Assembly (NCBI GenBank): GCA_021151525.1
Contig: JAGKXD010000004.1
Location: forward strand, 25,862-89,861
DNA length: 64,000 nucleotides
Origin: Cellvibrionaceae bacterium
GTDB taxonomy: Bacteria; Pseudomonadota; Gammaproteobacteria; Pseudomonadales; Cellvibrionaceae
Direction of reading: 5' to 3'
Within the stretch, counting starts at the first letter, position 1; every line of letters starts with the position of its first letter. Positions 19,532 through 28,982 of this stretch are shown in pieces. Below the pieces are notes generated by a model, which saw only the letters and a program-made list of their open reading frames with translations, was not told the DNA's origin and did no database searches. A program made the position numbers and the translations under genes.

Positions 19532-20827
19532 ATGTCCTCACAACTCGTAGTTTCCATCAATAGCGACGCGGATGATTTCCGTTGGTGCTGGCTTAGCGAT
19601 GGTCAGGTGCAGTCATCGGCCATGGGTAATCTGGAAGCCTTGCGCGCTAGCTTGGGCAATGTCGCGCAGCAGGCTTGGTTGCTGGTGCCAGGTGCAAAAG
19701 TCGTGACGCGCCAGTTGGAATACACCGAGAAGGAAAAGAAACATCTACGCAATTTATTGCCCTTCCAATTGGAAGAATCGGTGGTGGGCGATATCGATGA
19801 GTTGCACGTTGCCATAGGCACGCCTAATGCCGGTAAGGTCGCACTGGCCTACACCGATAAGCAATGGCTCAAGGGTATTTTTACCCAGTTATCGAACATT
19901 GGTGTGGAAATCACACGCTGCTGGTCAGCTCCACTGTTGTTGCCCTTGCAAGCATCTGCTCCTGCTGAGCCCGTGGAGCCAGCTTTATCAGAAACCGACG
20001 CTGATATCGAAAATCTCACGCTGAATCCTTTTGCAACTTGGGTTTTGGCTTTGGACAACGGCCAAGTCAATTTGCGTTTTGCTGAGCAGGAGGGTTTTAG
20101 CGTTCCACTGCCGCTGATTTCTGCTGCATTGGAAATGCTGATTACCCATCAAAAAATCACTGAGAATTTGCCTTATTTAGTCCTGCGCGCCGGTGATCAA
20201 GCTGAGTTAGATTTATTGCTCAAACACATTCCCGAGCGCTTGGCTAACCGCATTTCTGCGCAGCATTTGGCCGAACCCTGGGAGCTAGATTTTGACGGCA
20301 AGGCGATAGATCTCTGTCAGGCGGAATTCTCTCAGCGCCTGCCGCTGGAACGCTGGATGAAACTCTGGCGCGGCGTAGGTATTTTGGCGCTGGTGACCTT
20401 TGTTGCCTATGTGGGCGTGCTGGGTTTCCATATTTACAAACTCAACAAACAAAACCTGCAATTGCGTCAGCAAATGGAAGCGATTTACCGCAGCGTAATT
20501 CCCAATGGTCAATCAGACGGCCCGGAAAAGCGCCTGCGTGTGAAGCTGCAAGCCATGCAACCTAAAACCCAATCCGCCAGTGTGATGACGACTTTGGCCG
20601 GTGTTTTGCCGCTTATCTCCAACAACCCGGATGTGACCGTGAAAGTGATTTCCTACTCCGCAGATACGGGCGATATGTCGGTCAACGTACAGGCCCACTC
20701 GTTCAATTCAATTGATGCCTTGCGCCAAAACATTTCCGCACAGGGCTATGTGGCAGAGCTGCAGGGTGTAAACGCGCAGGGCGACCTTAATACCGGTCGT
20801 CTCAAAATCAGCAAACCGCAGCACTAA
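19532..20827 (+). CDS. gspL: Type II secretion protein GspL
   Basis: 431 aa bitopic inner-membrane protein. The N-terminal actin-like cytoplasmic domain has the typical LLPFQLEE motif near residue 72 and binds GspE in the family. One membrane segment lies at ~283-305, followed by a ferredoxin-like periplasmic domain. It is separated from gspK by 57 bp without an obvious promoter. Confidence 0.93.
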   Translation: MSSQLVVSINSDADDFRWCWLSDGQVQSSAMGNLEALRASLGNVAQQAWLLVPGAKVVTRQLEYTEKEKKHLRNLLPFQLEESVVGDIDELHVAIGTPNAGKVALAYTDKQWLKGIFTQLSNIGVEITRCWSAPLLLPLQASAPAEPVEPALSETDADIENLTLNPFATWVLALDNGQVNLRFAEQEGFSVPLPLISAALEMLITHQKITENLPYLVLRAGDQAELDLLLKHIPERLANRISAQHLAEPWELDFDGKAIDLCQAEFSQRLPLERWMKLWRGVGILALVTFVAYVGVLGFHIYKLNKQNLQLRQQMEAIYRSVIPNGQSDGPEKRLRVKLQAMQPKTQSASVMTTLAGVLPLISNNPDVTVKVISYSADTGDMSVNVQAHSFNSIDALRQNISAQGYVAELQGVNAQGDLNTGRLKISKPQH

Positions 20828-20840
20828 GTAGGGGAAGATC

Positions 20841-21320
20841 ATGGAAAAATTACTCGCATCACTCTCCCAATTTAATCGCCGCGAACAAATGACCTTGTTC
20901 TTTGGCGCCCTGCTGATTGCAGCTTATATTTTGTGGTTGGCTGTCTTGGCACCGCTAAAACACAAGCGCGATTTGCTCTTGGAGACTGTCACCAATACCC
21001 AGCAATCGCTTGGCACAGTTCAACTGCTTGCGCGTCAGTATGAAGTGCTCTCGCAGCAGTCCAATCAAACCAATAACAGTGGTGATATCAGCGGCTTGCT
21101 TGATAGCAGCTTGCGTGAAAACGGCGTGACTATGACCAGCTTTACGCCCGGAGCCGGCGGTGAAGTGCGCGTGCGCGTGGATCGTATTGCGTCGGATTTG
21201 TTGATGCAGTGGCTTTATGATCTTGAAGCAAAATACCACATAGCTATCCGCGAGATGTCTATTACCGCCAGCAATGATCCGGGGCTGGTTTCTGTTAACT
21301 TGCGCCTCGTGAAGCCCTAA
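20841..21320 (+). CDS. gspM: Type II secretion protein GspM
   Basis: 159 aa. Short cytoplasmic N-terminus, membrane segment (~18-38), a coiled-coil-like region and a small ferredoxin-like periplasmic domain. It partners GspL in the platform. GGGGAAG lies 4-10 nt before the ATG. Starts 13 bp after gspL. Confidence 0.9.
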   Translation: MEKLLASLSQFNRREQMTLFFGALLIAAYILWLAVLAPLKHKRDLLLETVTNTQQSLGTVQLLARQYEVLSQQSNQTNNSGDISGLLDSSLRENGVTMTSFTPGAGGEVRVRVDRIASDLLMQWLYDLEAKYHIAIREMSITASNDPGLVSVNLRLVKP

Positions 21321-21337
21321 TTCCAAGGTATTTGTCG

Positions 21338-22141
21338 ATGATCCTCCAAGCTGTATCGCTGCCTAAGCTCAACATGAGCAAAAAATTCTGGATTACCCTT
21401 GGGGTAGTTTTCTGGCTCTATTTTGTCATTAGCAATCTACCGGCCGTATGGGGTGCCTATCTGTTAACGCGCAGTGGCGATATTGCGATGAACGGCGTTT
21501 CGGGAACTCTGTGGTCTGGCCGTGCCAGTCTCGCCAGCGTCAAAATCAAAGGTGCCGATCACTCCCTCGGCCAGCTGAACTGGAAGCTCAATATTCTTTC
21601 GCTCTTTACTCTCAAGCCCTGTGCGCTGATTGGTACGCACATGGATAATCAGGAATTTGACGGTGAAGTTTGTGTAAAAGGCAAAAAGGCAATCGCCATC
21701 AATAAGGCTACTGTGAGCTTCCCCGCCGCACTCGTTCAACCGCTCTTACCCTTAGCAATCGATGGGCAATTTGCGTTAACGATTGATCGTTTGGATATCA
21801 ACGACATGCAGTTAATCGGTTTGCACGGTAAAGCCACCTGGATGGGCAGCAAGATTTACAACGGCTCCAACTGGATGAGCTTGGGCGGTATAGGCGCAGA
21901 CTTGGTGGACGACGGCAAAAAAGGCCTGAGCGCGCATATTTTTGACGTAGGCAGCCCGCTGCATTTGGATTTGGTCGGCAACTTGCCTTATCCAACCGGT
22001 GCGATTATCAAAGGCGGTTTCTCGCTACCTGAGCCTTATTTCCGCGAGATTAACGCTGGCGCATGGCTTTCCATGTTTGCCACTCAACAGGCGAATGATG
22101 CACAAGGTAATTTGGTGTACGCGATAGATTTAAATTTCTAG
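21338..22141 (+). CDS. gspN: Type II secretion protein GspN
   Basis: 267 aa from ATG 21338 (AAGG 9 nt upstream). One N-terminal membrane segment (~20-42) followed by a periplasmic domain with the AsmA-like/GspN pattern (GTLWSGRA near residue 54, LNWKLN). GspN is an accessory component present only in some T2SS. Last gene of the gsp operon. Confidence 0.85.
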   Translation: MILQAVSLPKLNMSKKFWITLGVVFWLYFVISNLPAVWGAYLLTRSGDIAMNGVSGTLWSGRASLASVKIKGADHSLGQLNWKLNILSLFTLKPCALIGTHMDNQEFDGEVCVKGKKAIAINKATVSFPAALVQPLLPLAIDGQFALTIDRLDINDMQLIGLHGKATWMGSKIYNGSNWMSLGGIGADLVDDGKKGLSAHIFDVGSPLHLDLVGNLPYPTGAIIKGGFSLPEPYFREINAGAWLSMFATQQANDAQGNLVYAIDLNF

Positions 22142-22189
22142 TCTCACTATATTGGGACGCATTCATGAAATCAGTTTGAAGGAGTAGAT

Positions 22190-23173
22190 GTGAAGCGATT
22201 GCTGGCAACCTGTTTGTGTGTGTTAAGTTTGCCAGCGCTGGCAGGTTGGCATGGCGATACTCAAAATATTATGGGCACCGTCATTAACGTCACACTTTGG
22301 GATAAAGACGATGCCAAAGCCGAGCAAGCGATTGCCGCGGTTATGGCAGAAATGCGCCGAATCGACCAGCAATACAGCCCCTTCATTCCAACCAGTGAGC
22401 TATCCCGTGTCAACGAGCTCGCGCCCAAATCAACCGCAAAAAATCCCATGCCGATTTCGGCGGAACTCGCCAGCATCATCAAAAAAGCTGAGCACTACAG
22501 CGATTTGAGTGGCGGCGCTTTTGATATCACCTTCGCCTCACTCGCACGCTATTACGACTATCGCAAAGGCCTCAAACCCACCGATGCTCAGTTCAAAGAG
22601 CTGGTGCCGCAAATCAATTACAAATTCATCCATCTCGATAGCAAAAACAACACCGTTTATTTCGATCACCCCAAGGTCTACATTGATCTTGGCGGTATTG
22701 CTAAGGGCTTTGCGGTGGATCGCGGGGCGGAAATTCTGCGTCAATTCGGCATCGCCAACGCCAATATTAGCGCCGGTGGCGACAGCCGTGTGATTGGCGA
22801 CAAACTCGGTAAGCCTTGGCTGGTGGGTATTCGCAATCCGCGCGCAGAAGATAAAAATGCCGTGGCCATTACTTTGCCGCTGGAAAATTGCGCCATCTCT
22901 ACTTCGGGTGATTACGAGCGCTTTTTTATCGATAAAGATGGCCAGCGTGTACACCACATCATTAATCCTAAAACCGGCAAATCACCCCACGGCATTATTA
23001 GCGTCAGTGTGATTGGCCCCTTAGGTTTTGATACTGACCCGCTCACCAAAACCATTTTCATTATGGGGCCGGAAAAAGGCTTGGCCTTGATTGATAGCTT
23101 GCCCGGTTTTGATGCAGTAGTGATCACCGAAAGCGGAAAAGTCCTCTACAGCAAAGGCTTAACGCCACCTTGA
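22190..23173 (+). CDS. apbE: FAD:protein FMN transferase ApbE
   Basis: 327 aa periplasmic flavin transferase that attaches FMN to Thr of target proteins such as Nqr or Rnf subunits. Signal peptide (~1-18), then MGTVINVTLW, GGAFDIT, GGIAKGFAVD, the nucleotide loop ISAGGDSR, HHIINPKTG and the C-terminal metal-site region FDTDPLTKT. GTG start with GAAGGAG about 7 nt upstream. It follows gspN by 48 bp, so it may be co-transcribed, but no target protein is encoded nearby. Confidence 0.93.
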   Translation: MKRLLATCLCVLSLPALAGWHGDTQNIMGTVINVTLWDKDDAKAEQAIAAVMAEMRRIDQQYSPFIPTSELSRVNELAPKSTAKNPMPISAELASIIKKAEHYSDLSGGAFDITFASLARYYDYRKGLKPTDAQFKELVPQINYKFIHLDSKNNTVYFDHPKVYIDLGGIAKGFAVDRGAEILRQFGIANANISAGGDSRVIGDKLGKPWLVGIRNPRAEDKNAVAITLPLENCAISTSGDYERFFIDKDGQRVHHIINPKTGKSPHGIISVSVIGPLGFDTDPLTKTIFIMGPEKGLALIDSLPGFDAVVITESGKVLYSKGLTPP

Positions 23174-23308
23174 TCACGAATTTGAACTTTGCTGCGGGGA
23201 ATTCTTAATGCTGTTATCAAAGGCGGCTATTCTTAGCGACTAAATAGTAATTAATTGAATGGATCATATTTTTCATAATCCTTGGTTTCTGTAAATATGC
23301 ATTAAAAA

Positions 23309-23398
23309 GGGAGTCGTCATCCTCGCTTAGCGGGGATCTAGTTTTTGATTGTCGCTGTTTAACAGCTGTATCCCCGCTACGCGAGGATGACGACTCCC
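23309..23398. repeat. REPIN-like nested inverted repeat
   Basis: Two 29 bp arms, 23309-23337 and 23370-23398, are inverted copies with 28 of 29 positions matching, around a 32 nt spacer. Each arm itself contains a short palindrome (ATCCTCGC / GCGGGGAT with one G-T pair), so the unit is two REP sequences in opposite orientation. It lies 135 bp after apbE and 64 bp before the CRP-like site. With the promoter downstream it accounts for the 378 bp apbE gap. It could also act as a transcriptional stop. Confidence 0.75.
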
Positions 23399-23462
23399 CG
23401 GATTAAGAAAGATCAGTAAATAACTCAACTTTTAGCAAAACCCTTCAGATAGGTGGTTTAAG

Positions 23463-23505
23463 TGTGGAGAGAGTCACACCCAATAAAGTCTTGGGCTTCT
23501 AGAAT
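23463..23505 (+). promoter_or_regulatory. Candidate class II CRP/Vfr-dependent promoter of the TPR-motor cluster
   Basis: TGTGG-N6-TCACA (23463-23478) matches the CRP consensus at 9 of 10 half-site positions. A TAGAAT -10 box at 23500-23505 predicts a start near 23512, which puts the site centre at -41.5, the exact class II CRP geometry. The -35 position (CACCCA) is poor, as is usual at such promoters. The first gene begins 40 bp further on. That CRP binds here is inference. Confidence 0.5.
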
Positions 23506-23551
23506 TGCACAATCGCAAACAACAATTGGCACGACACAGGGCGGGGCAGTC

Positions 23552-24133
23552 ATGTTTAATCAATCGGTAAAACTACCGCTGTTGGGATTTATGTTGGCAG
23601 TGTGTATGGGCGCGACAGCGAATGCACAAAATGCAGCGCCAGTAGCGGCTCCAACGTCAACAGCTCCGTCAGAATCTGTGCAACAACCCGCTGTCACGCC
23701 GCAGGTAGAAAACCTTAAAGTCTCTGTGCTCAATCTCAATCGCGATTTGCTGATTCTGGAGGAGGAATTACTGTATCCACCCAGCAACCAAGTGGCGATT
23801 TACCTTTCCATGGATCTCGGTCAGTTTTTTAATCTCGATGCGGTTAAAGTCGAAATTGATAACAAATTAGTCTCCAGCGAACTCTATACCGATAAACAAA
23901 TCAGCGCGTTGTATCGCGGTGGTGTGCAGCGTTTATATATCGGCAATTTAAAAGCCGGTGAACACGAGGTCAGTGCATTTTTTACCGGTCGCGGCCCGCA
24001 GCAGAATTACAAGCGCGGTGCAAAATTAATGGTGACCAAAGCTCAAGCGCCTTTGGTGCTGGAACTAAAAATTATTGACTCATCTGCACAATTGCAACCC
24101 ACCTTTGAAATCAAAGAATGGAAAGCTGAATAG
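23552..24133 (+). CDS. Secreted beta-rich protein of unknown function, first gene of TPR-motor cluster
   Basis: 193 aa from ATG 23552. This start gives a normal signal peptide (basic VK, hydrophobic LPLLGFMLAVCMG, cleavage near ANAQ); the longer frame from 23462 would run through the predicted CRP site. After an Ala/Pro/Thr-rich linker (~26-50) comes a segment LLILEEELLYPP and a domain rich in alternating hydrophobic residues, suggesting a beta-sandwich. I do not recognise a named family. It ends one base into the next gene, so it belongs to the same operon as the TPR and ExbBD genes and is probably a periplasmic subunit. Confidence 0.8.
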   Translation: MFNQSVKLPLLGFMLAVCMGATANAQNAAPVAAPTSTAPSESVQQPAVTPQVENLKVSVLNLNRDLLILEEELLYPPSNQVAIYLSMDLGQFFNLDAVKVEIDNKLVSSELYTDKQISALYRGGVQRLYIGNLKAGEHEVSAFFTGRGPQQNYKRGAKLMVTKAQAPLVLELKIIDSSAQLQPTFEIKEWKAE

Positions 24134-26115
24134 TGATGAAGCAATCCATAATGGAATGGTTTAGCTCAAATTTCACTTTGCGAAGCGCGCTAAAAACCTA
24201 TGTGGCGGGCAGTTTGCTTGTGCTACCTATTTCTGCAATCTGCGCAACTGAAAAGCCTAAAACCGAAGTTGCAGATTTGCGCTACGGCGTTGCGCTTTAT
24301 CACTACTATCAACAAGATTACATTCCTGCGATCACTGAGTTAATGGTTGCAGATGCACGTGATGGCATTCACGGCCACGGCAATAATCCCGAATTAATTG
24401 CCGGCGGTTTGAGTCTTGCGTTCGGTATGCAAAACCATGCGGAGCAATTGTTTACCCAATTGTTGCAAGACAATAGCCGCCCGCAAAACGTGCGCGATGC
24501 TGCTTGGTTTTACCTTGGCAAATTACAATACGCTAAAGCTGATTGGGCCGGAGCCGCGAGTAGTTTTAGTCGCGTGAGTGATAAATTTAATACCGACTTA
24601 CTGGCCGAAATGCATTCGCTGCAAATCAATTTGCAAATCAAACAAAATGAACTTGCTCCCTTCAGTATTAAAAAAATCGAGCAAGATAAATTATCGCAAT
24701 GGGAACCCTATGCGCTCTACAACTTGGGCGCTGCTAACGCCCGGAATGGCGATTTAAAATCTGCCAAAGAGTTCTTTAATGAGCTAACCAATATTTCATT
24801 TGAAGGCAGTGGTCAATCGCGTATTGAATATTTAACCTTAATGGATAAAGCCCACACGGCAATTGGTTACACCTATCTGCAAGACAAAAGTTATTCGGCA
24901 GCCATCGAAGAATTCCGCAAAGTGCGTTTGGATGGTATGGAATCCAATCAAGCGCTGCTCGGCTACGGTTGGGCTGCTATAGCGCAAGAAAAATACGCAG
25001 AAGCAATCAAGCCTTGGCAAGTCTTGCAACAACGCAGTTTGTTATTTCCTGCTGCACAAGAAGCGTTGCTCGCATTGCCGTTTGCTTACGAAAAATTAAA
25101 TGCACCTGGTGATGCTTTGCGAGAATACGAGCATGCCGAAACCTTACTCGCACAAGAAATTGATTTAGTGCGTGATATGCGCGAAACGCTCACCGCAGGC
25201 GAGTTGTTGACCTTGGTAAGCAGCAAACCTGTTTCTGCCGATACACTAAAAGAACTCGAAAAGAAAAATGAACCGGGCACACTCACCGCATTGATTACCG
25301 ATGACGGCCAAAACTGGTTGAAGTTGAGCGGCACTAGCGTTATCAAAACTCGCTCGATTTATTTGCGTGAACTCTTTGCACAAAATGATTTTCAATCTGC
25401 CGTGCTCGATTTGCGCGATCTCTTAAAGCTGCAAAAGCTATTGTTAGATTGGCAACCTAAATTAATGGCTTACACCGAGTTGCTGCAGCAAAAACAAACG
25501 TGGCGTCAGCAAAAGGAACAGCAGGTCGCGCAACAATCTCTTGTGCAAAAGCAAGCGGATATGCAAAAAGAACGCGATATCTTGGCCAATCGCATTGCCG
25601 CTATTAAAGCTAACAATGATTACATCGCATTAGCTGATCCACAAACTCGTAAACTGTTTGCAGCCGTGGAGCGCTCAACCGCAACAATTGAACGCATGAA
25701 GGCCGCTGGGCAAGATACGGCTGAATATGAAAGCCGTTTGTGGGTAAGTCGCGGCATCTTGCTGTGGCGTGCTGCGCAAGACTTTTCTGCCAACATATCT
25801 GCCTTGGATGCTTCTCTGGCAGAGATGGATGCCGCTATCGCCAATATTAAATCCAGTCATGAAAAGATTGCCTCTGTTATTGCAACAGGTCAAGATTTGG
25901 AGCCGCTCTTTGCACGCATTAAAACTCAACAAGCGCAGGTGGATAAGGAACTGCAAGAATTAAATAGCGTTATAGATGCTCGCGCAGAAAAGTTGCGTGG
26001 CAAGGTGGATGCACAATTGGACGCACACCAAAAGCGTTTGAACCGTTATCTCGCGCAATCTCATTTGGCTGTAGCGCGTTTGTATGACACAGCCATAAGG
26101 AAGCAAGCGCAATGA
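24133..26115 (+). CDS. Large secreted TPR/coiled-coil protein
   Basis: 660 aa. GTG 24133 overlaps the previous stop by one base; ATG 24136 is an alternative start. Signal-type hydrophobic segment (~24-39, cleavage near ICA). Residues ~45-350 show TPR-like helix pairs (RYGVALYHYYQQDYIPAI, DAAWFYLGKLQYAKADWAGA, AIGYTYLQDKSYSAAI). The C-terminal third is Gln/Lys/Glu-rich and predicted coiled coil (LLQQKQTWRQQKEQQ, then around residues 600-650). Probably periplasmic, a scaffold for the trans-envelope complex. TPR architecture is read from sequence; the functional role is inference from the neighbouring ExbB/ExbD/TonB-like genes. Confidence 0.85.
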   Translation: MMKQSIMEWFSSNFTLRSALKTYVAGSLLVLPISAICATEKPKTEVADLRYGVALYHYYQQDYIPAITELMVADARDGIHGHGNNPELIAGGLSLAFGMQNHAEQLFTQLLQDNSRPQNVRDAAWFYLGKLQYAKADWAGAASSFSRVSDKFNTDLLAEMHSLQINLQIKQNELAPFSIKKIEQDKLSQWEPYALYNLGAANARNGDLKSAKEFFNELTNISFEGSGQSRIEYLTLMDKAHTAIGYTYLQDKSYSAAIEEFRKVRLDGMESNQALLGYGWAAIAQEKYAEAIKPWQVLQQRSLLFPAAQEALLALPFAYEKLNAPGDALREYEHAETLLAQEIDLVRDMRETLTAGELLTLVSSKPVSADTLKELEKKNEPGTLTALITDDGQNWLKLSGTSVIKTRSIYLRELFAQNDFQSAVLDLRDLLKLQKLLLDWQPKLMAYTELLQQKQTWRQQKEQQVAQQSLVQKQADMQKERDILANRIAAIKANNDYIALADPQTRKLFAAVERSTATIERMKAAGQDTAEYESRLWVSRGILLWRAAQDFSANISALDASLAEMDAAIANIKSSHEKIASVIATGQDLEPLFARIKTQQAQVDKELQELNSVIDARAEKLRGKVDAQLDAHQKRLNRYLAQSHLAVARLYDTAIRKQAQ

Positions 26116-28982
26116 AAATAAACAATTGGCTTGCGCGCACATCACCTTTAGTTTGTACCAGCTTATTATTGGCGAGCTGCCACATGTTTAGCTCGGATAA
26201 AAATGTGGGAAAAACACTTGCTGATTTACCAGCCGCTACAATGCCAGATGCAAAAAATACTGTAGCTGTTATCGATAATAAAAAAATCGAAACCAGCTAC
26301 CAAAAAGCGTTAGCTGCTGCGGAAGATCCTGTGTTGCGCCAACAAATTATGGCACGCATCGCCGATTTCGAAATGGCGCGCAGTGAGCAAGCACAATTAA
26401 ATGCCAGCGACAGCGGCCACTATTTTGATAAACCCATCGCGCTCTATCGCGAATTAATTGAGCTGCAAGAAAAATCCGGACAACCCGTAAAAGGTGTCGA
26501 GGTTGATCAGCTGCGTTATAAGTTGGCCAAAGCCTTATCGATGGATAGCCGTGGTGATGAAGCGGGTCACGCGTTAGATCAATTGGCGAAAACCGCACCA
26601 GCATCCACCTACATGGGTGAAACCCAATTCCGTCGCGCAGAAAAAGCCTTTGCGGATGGCGACTATCTTGCTGCAGAAAAGCATTACAAAAGTGTCGCGG
26701 AGGATAAATCCAATCCCCTGCAACAAAACGCACTCTACATGCAAGGCTGGGCTGAATTTAAACGCGCAGATTATGATTTAGCCTTGCAGTCTTTCGCCAA
26801 GGTTGCCGATCAATTATTGGTGCTGGCGAAAAAGCCTGAGCAAGTTGCACAATCGGTTGAGCAGTTGAGCGGCGCGCAAAAAAATATGATGGAAGATACC
26901 TTCCATGTAATGAGCCTTTCATTTTCTTATCTTGAAGGTGCACAATCCATTATCGATTTGCAAAAAGAAATGGGTGACCGCGTTTACGAACACTTGCTTT
27001 ATGAAAATTTAGGCCAACTTTATTTAGAGAAAAAACGTTTTAGCGATAGTGCAGAAACCTACAAGAGTTTTGTAGAGCACAATCCGCTCAGCGATTTTGC
27101 GCCTGAGTTCTCGATCAAAATGATCAGCGTTTATGAGCAGGGTAATTTCCCCAGTTTAATTTTGCCAGCAAAGCAAGAATATATTCAGCGCTATGGCATC
27201 AGCAGCACTTTTTGGACGCAGCGCAACGGTGTAATCGGCGTTAATGCATTAAATTATCTGCACAAATCACTGCAGGAGCTGGCGGAATACGAACACGCAC
27301 AAGCCCAGGAACTTGCAACAACCAATAAAACAGAAGCAAAAGCTTCTTATAGCAGAGCTGCAAGTTGGTATCGCGAATTTGTAGCGACTTTCCCGAAAGA
27401 TCCGAAAAATCCTGAAATGACGTTCTTGCTCGCCGAATCTCTCAGTGAGTCGGGTGATTATCCGCAAGCCATTAGCGCTTATGAACAAGTTGCCTATCAA
27501 TATCAGGATAAAGATCACGGCGCTGATGCAGGCTATTCGATTGTGTTGTTAGCCAATGAAATGGCGACCGGCCAAGCGCTTGCGGAAACACAAAAATCCG
27601 CATGGCAAGAACGCAAAACTAATTATGCATTGCGCTTTGCGCAAAGTTATCCAGCTGATCCGCGCGCTGCGGCCGTGCTGACTCAAGCCGCGCAAGAATT
27701 GCTCGCACAGAAACGTTATGCCGAAGCTGCTACTGTTGCGGAAGAAATTATTAATTTAAAACCACCTGCTGAAGCTAAATTGCAATTCACTGCGTGGTTA
27801 GTTTTAGGTCACGCAAGTTTTGATGATAAAAATTACGCCGGTGCAGAAAAGGCCTATTGGCAAGTATTGAATTTATTGCCAGCCAATACCCAAACCCCTG
27901 GTGCGCCCACTGAACAGCAAATGCGTGAGCGCATTGCGGCGAGCATTTATCAGCAAGCGCAATCTGATTTGGCGTTGAGCCAAAAAGATGATGCCATCAA
28001 AAAATTATTGCGCATTTCAGATGTTGCACCCGATACGGATATCGCCATTAAAGGACGTTACGATGCCGGCGTATATTTAATCGAGCAGCAAAAATGGAGC
28101 GATGCTGAGCAAGTTTATTTAAGTTTCCGCCAGCAGTATCCCAAGCATGAATTGACGGCATCTATTCCCGCGAAAATGGTGTTGATTTATCAAAACCAAA
28201 GTAAATGGGCTTTGGCTGCAAACGAATTGAGCATTATGGAGCGTAGCAGTAATGATCCCAATGTGAAGCGTCAATCGCTTGCGATGGGTGCAGAACTCTA
28301 TGAAAAATCGGGCAACAAATCCATGGCGATTGAACAATACCAGCGCTACGCCAACGAATATCCTCGCCCGGTTGCAGAAGCTATGGAGGCCGAATTTCAT
28401 TTGGCGCAGTTGTACGGTGAAGTGCAAGACACTAAAAAACGCCAGTACTGGTTGCAGCGTATGATTGATGCAAATACATCGGCAGGTGCACAAGAAAACG
28501 ATCGCACTAAATATTTGGCGGCATCAGCTGCAAATGAAATGGCCGATGTTCCTTATAAAGATTTTGCGAGCACGCCACTGACTTTGCCTTTAAAGCAGAG
28601 TTTGAAAGTTAAACGTGCCGCTTTGGATAAAGCATTAAAAGCACAGGAAACCGTGCTTGCTTATGGTGTGGCTGAGTTTACAACGCAAGCGAGTTATCGT
28701 ATTGGCGACATTTATGCGCAGTTGAGCCGTGATCTCATGAAATCAGAGCGCCCCACTAATTTAGATGCGGATGCACTTGAACAATATGATTTGTTGTTAG
28801 AAGAGCAAGCTTATCCTTTTGAAGAAAAAGCAATTCAAATTCACCAAGCCAACGCGCAGCGCAGCACCAAAGGTATTTACGATCAATGGGTGAAACGCAG
28901 CTTTGATGAATTGGCGAAACTGTTACCCGCGCGCTACAAAAAATCTGAATCATTATTGGAGGTGAGCAATGAAATTCAATAA
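26112..28982 (+). CDS. Large TPR lipoprotein
   Basis: 956 aa, start overlapping the previous stop (ATGA). Lipoprotein signal with lipobox LLASC (Cys at 23) followed by HMF, so no Asp at +2 and outer-membrane sorting is likely. Numerous TPR-like repeats run almost end to end, e.g. QLRYKLAKALSMDSRGDEA, YLAAEKHYKSVA, LGQLYLEKKRFSDSAETY, SYRIGDIYAQLS. It is comparable to the large TPR components of the myxobacterial Glt machinery, but this is a resemblance in architecture, not a proven orthology. Confidence 0.85.
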   Translation: MKINNWLARTSPLVCTSLLLASCHMFSSDKNVGKTLADLPAATMPDAKNTVAVIDNKKIETSYQKALAAAEDPVLRQQIMARIADFEMARSEQAQLNASDSGHYFDKPIALYRELIELQEKSGQPVKGVEVDQLRYKLAKALSMDSRGDEAGHALDQLAKTAPASTYMGETQFRRAEKAFADGDYLAAEKHYKSVAEDKSNPLQQNALYMQGWAEFKRADYDLALQSFAKVADQLLVLAKKPEQVAQSVEQLSGAQKNMMEDTFHVMSLSFSYLEGAQSIIDLQKEMGDRVYEHLLYENLGQLYLEKKRFSDSAETYKSFVEHNPLSDFAPEFSIKMISVYEQGNFPSLILPAKQEYIQRYGISSTFWTQRNGVIGVNALNYLHKSLQELAEYEHAQAQELATTNKTEAKASYSRAASWYREFVATFPKDPKNPEMTFLLAESLSESGDYPQAISAYEQVAYQYQDKDHGADAGYSIVLLANEMATGQALAETQKSAWQERKTNYALRFAQSYPADPRAAAVLTQAAQELLAQKRYAEAATVAEEIINLKPPAEAKLQFTAWLVLGHASFDDKNYAGAEKAYWQVLNLLPANTQTPGAPTEQQMRERIAASIYQQAQSDLALSQKDDAIKKLLRISDVAPDTDIAIKGRYDAGVYLIEQQKWSDAEQVYLSFRQQYPKHELTASIPAKMVLIYQNQSKWALAANELSIMERSSNDPNVKRQSLAMGAELYEKSGNKSMAIEQYQRYANEYPRPVAEAMEAEFHLAQLYGEVQDTKKRQYWLQRMIDANTSAGAQENDRTKYLAASAANEMADVPYKDFASTPLTLPLKQSLKVKRAALDKALKAQETVLAYGVAEFTTQASYRIGDIYAQLSRDLMKSERPTNLDADALEQYDLLLEEQAYPFEEKAIQIHQANAQRSTKGIYDQWVKRSFDELAKLLPARYKKSESLLEVSNEIQ

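Noticed and set aside
23309..23398. CRISPR-like repeat
   Set aside because: There are only two copies, in inverted and not direct orientation, so it is not an array.
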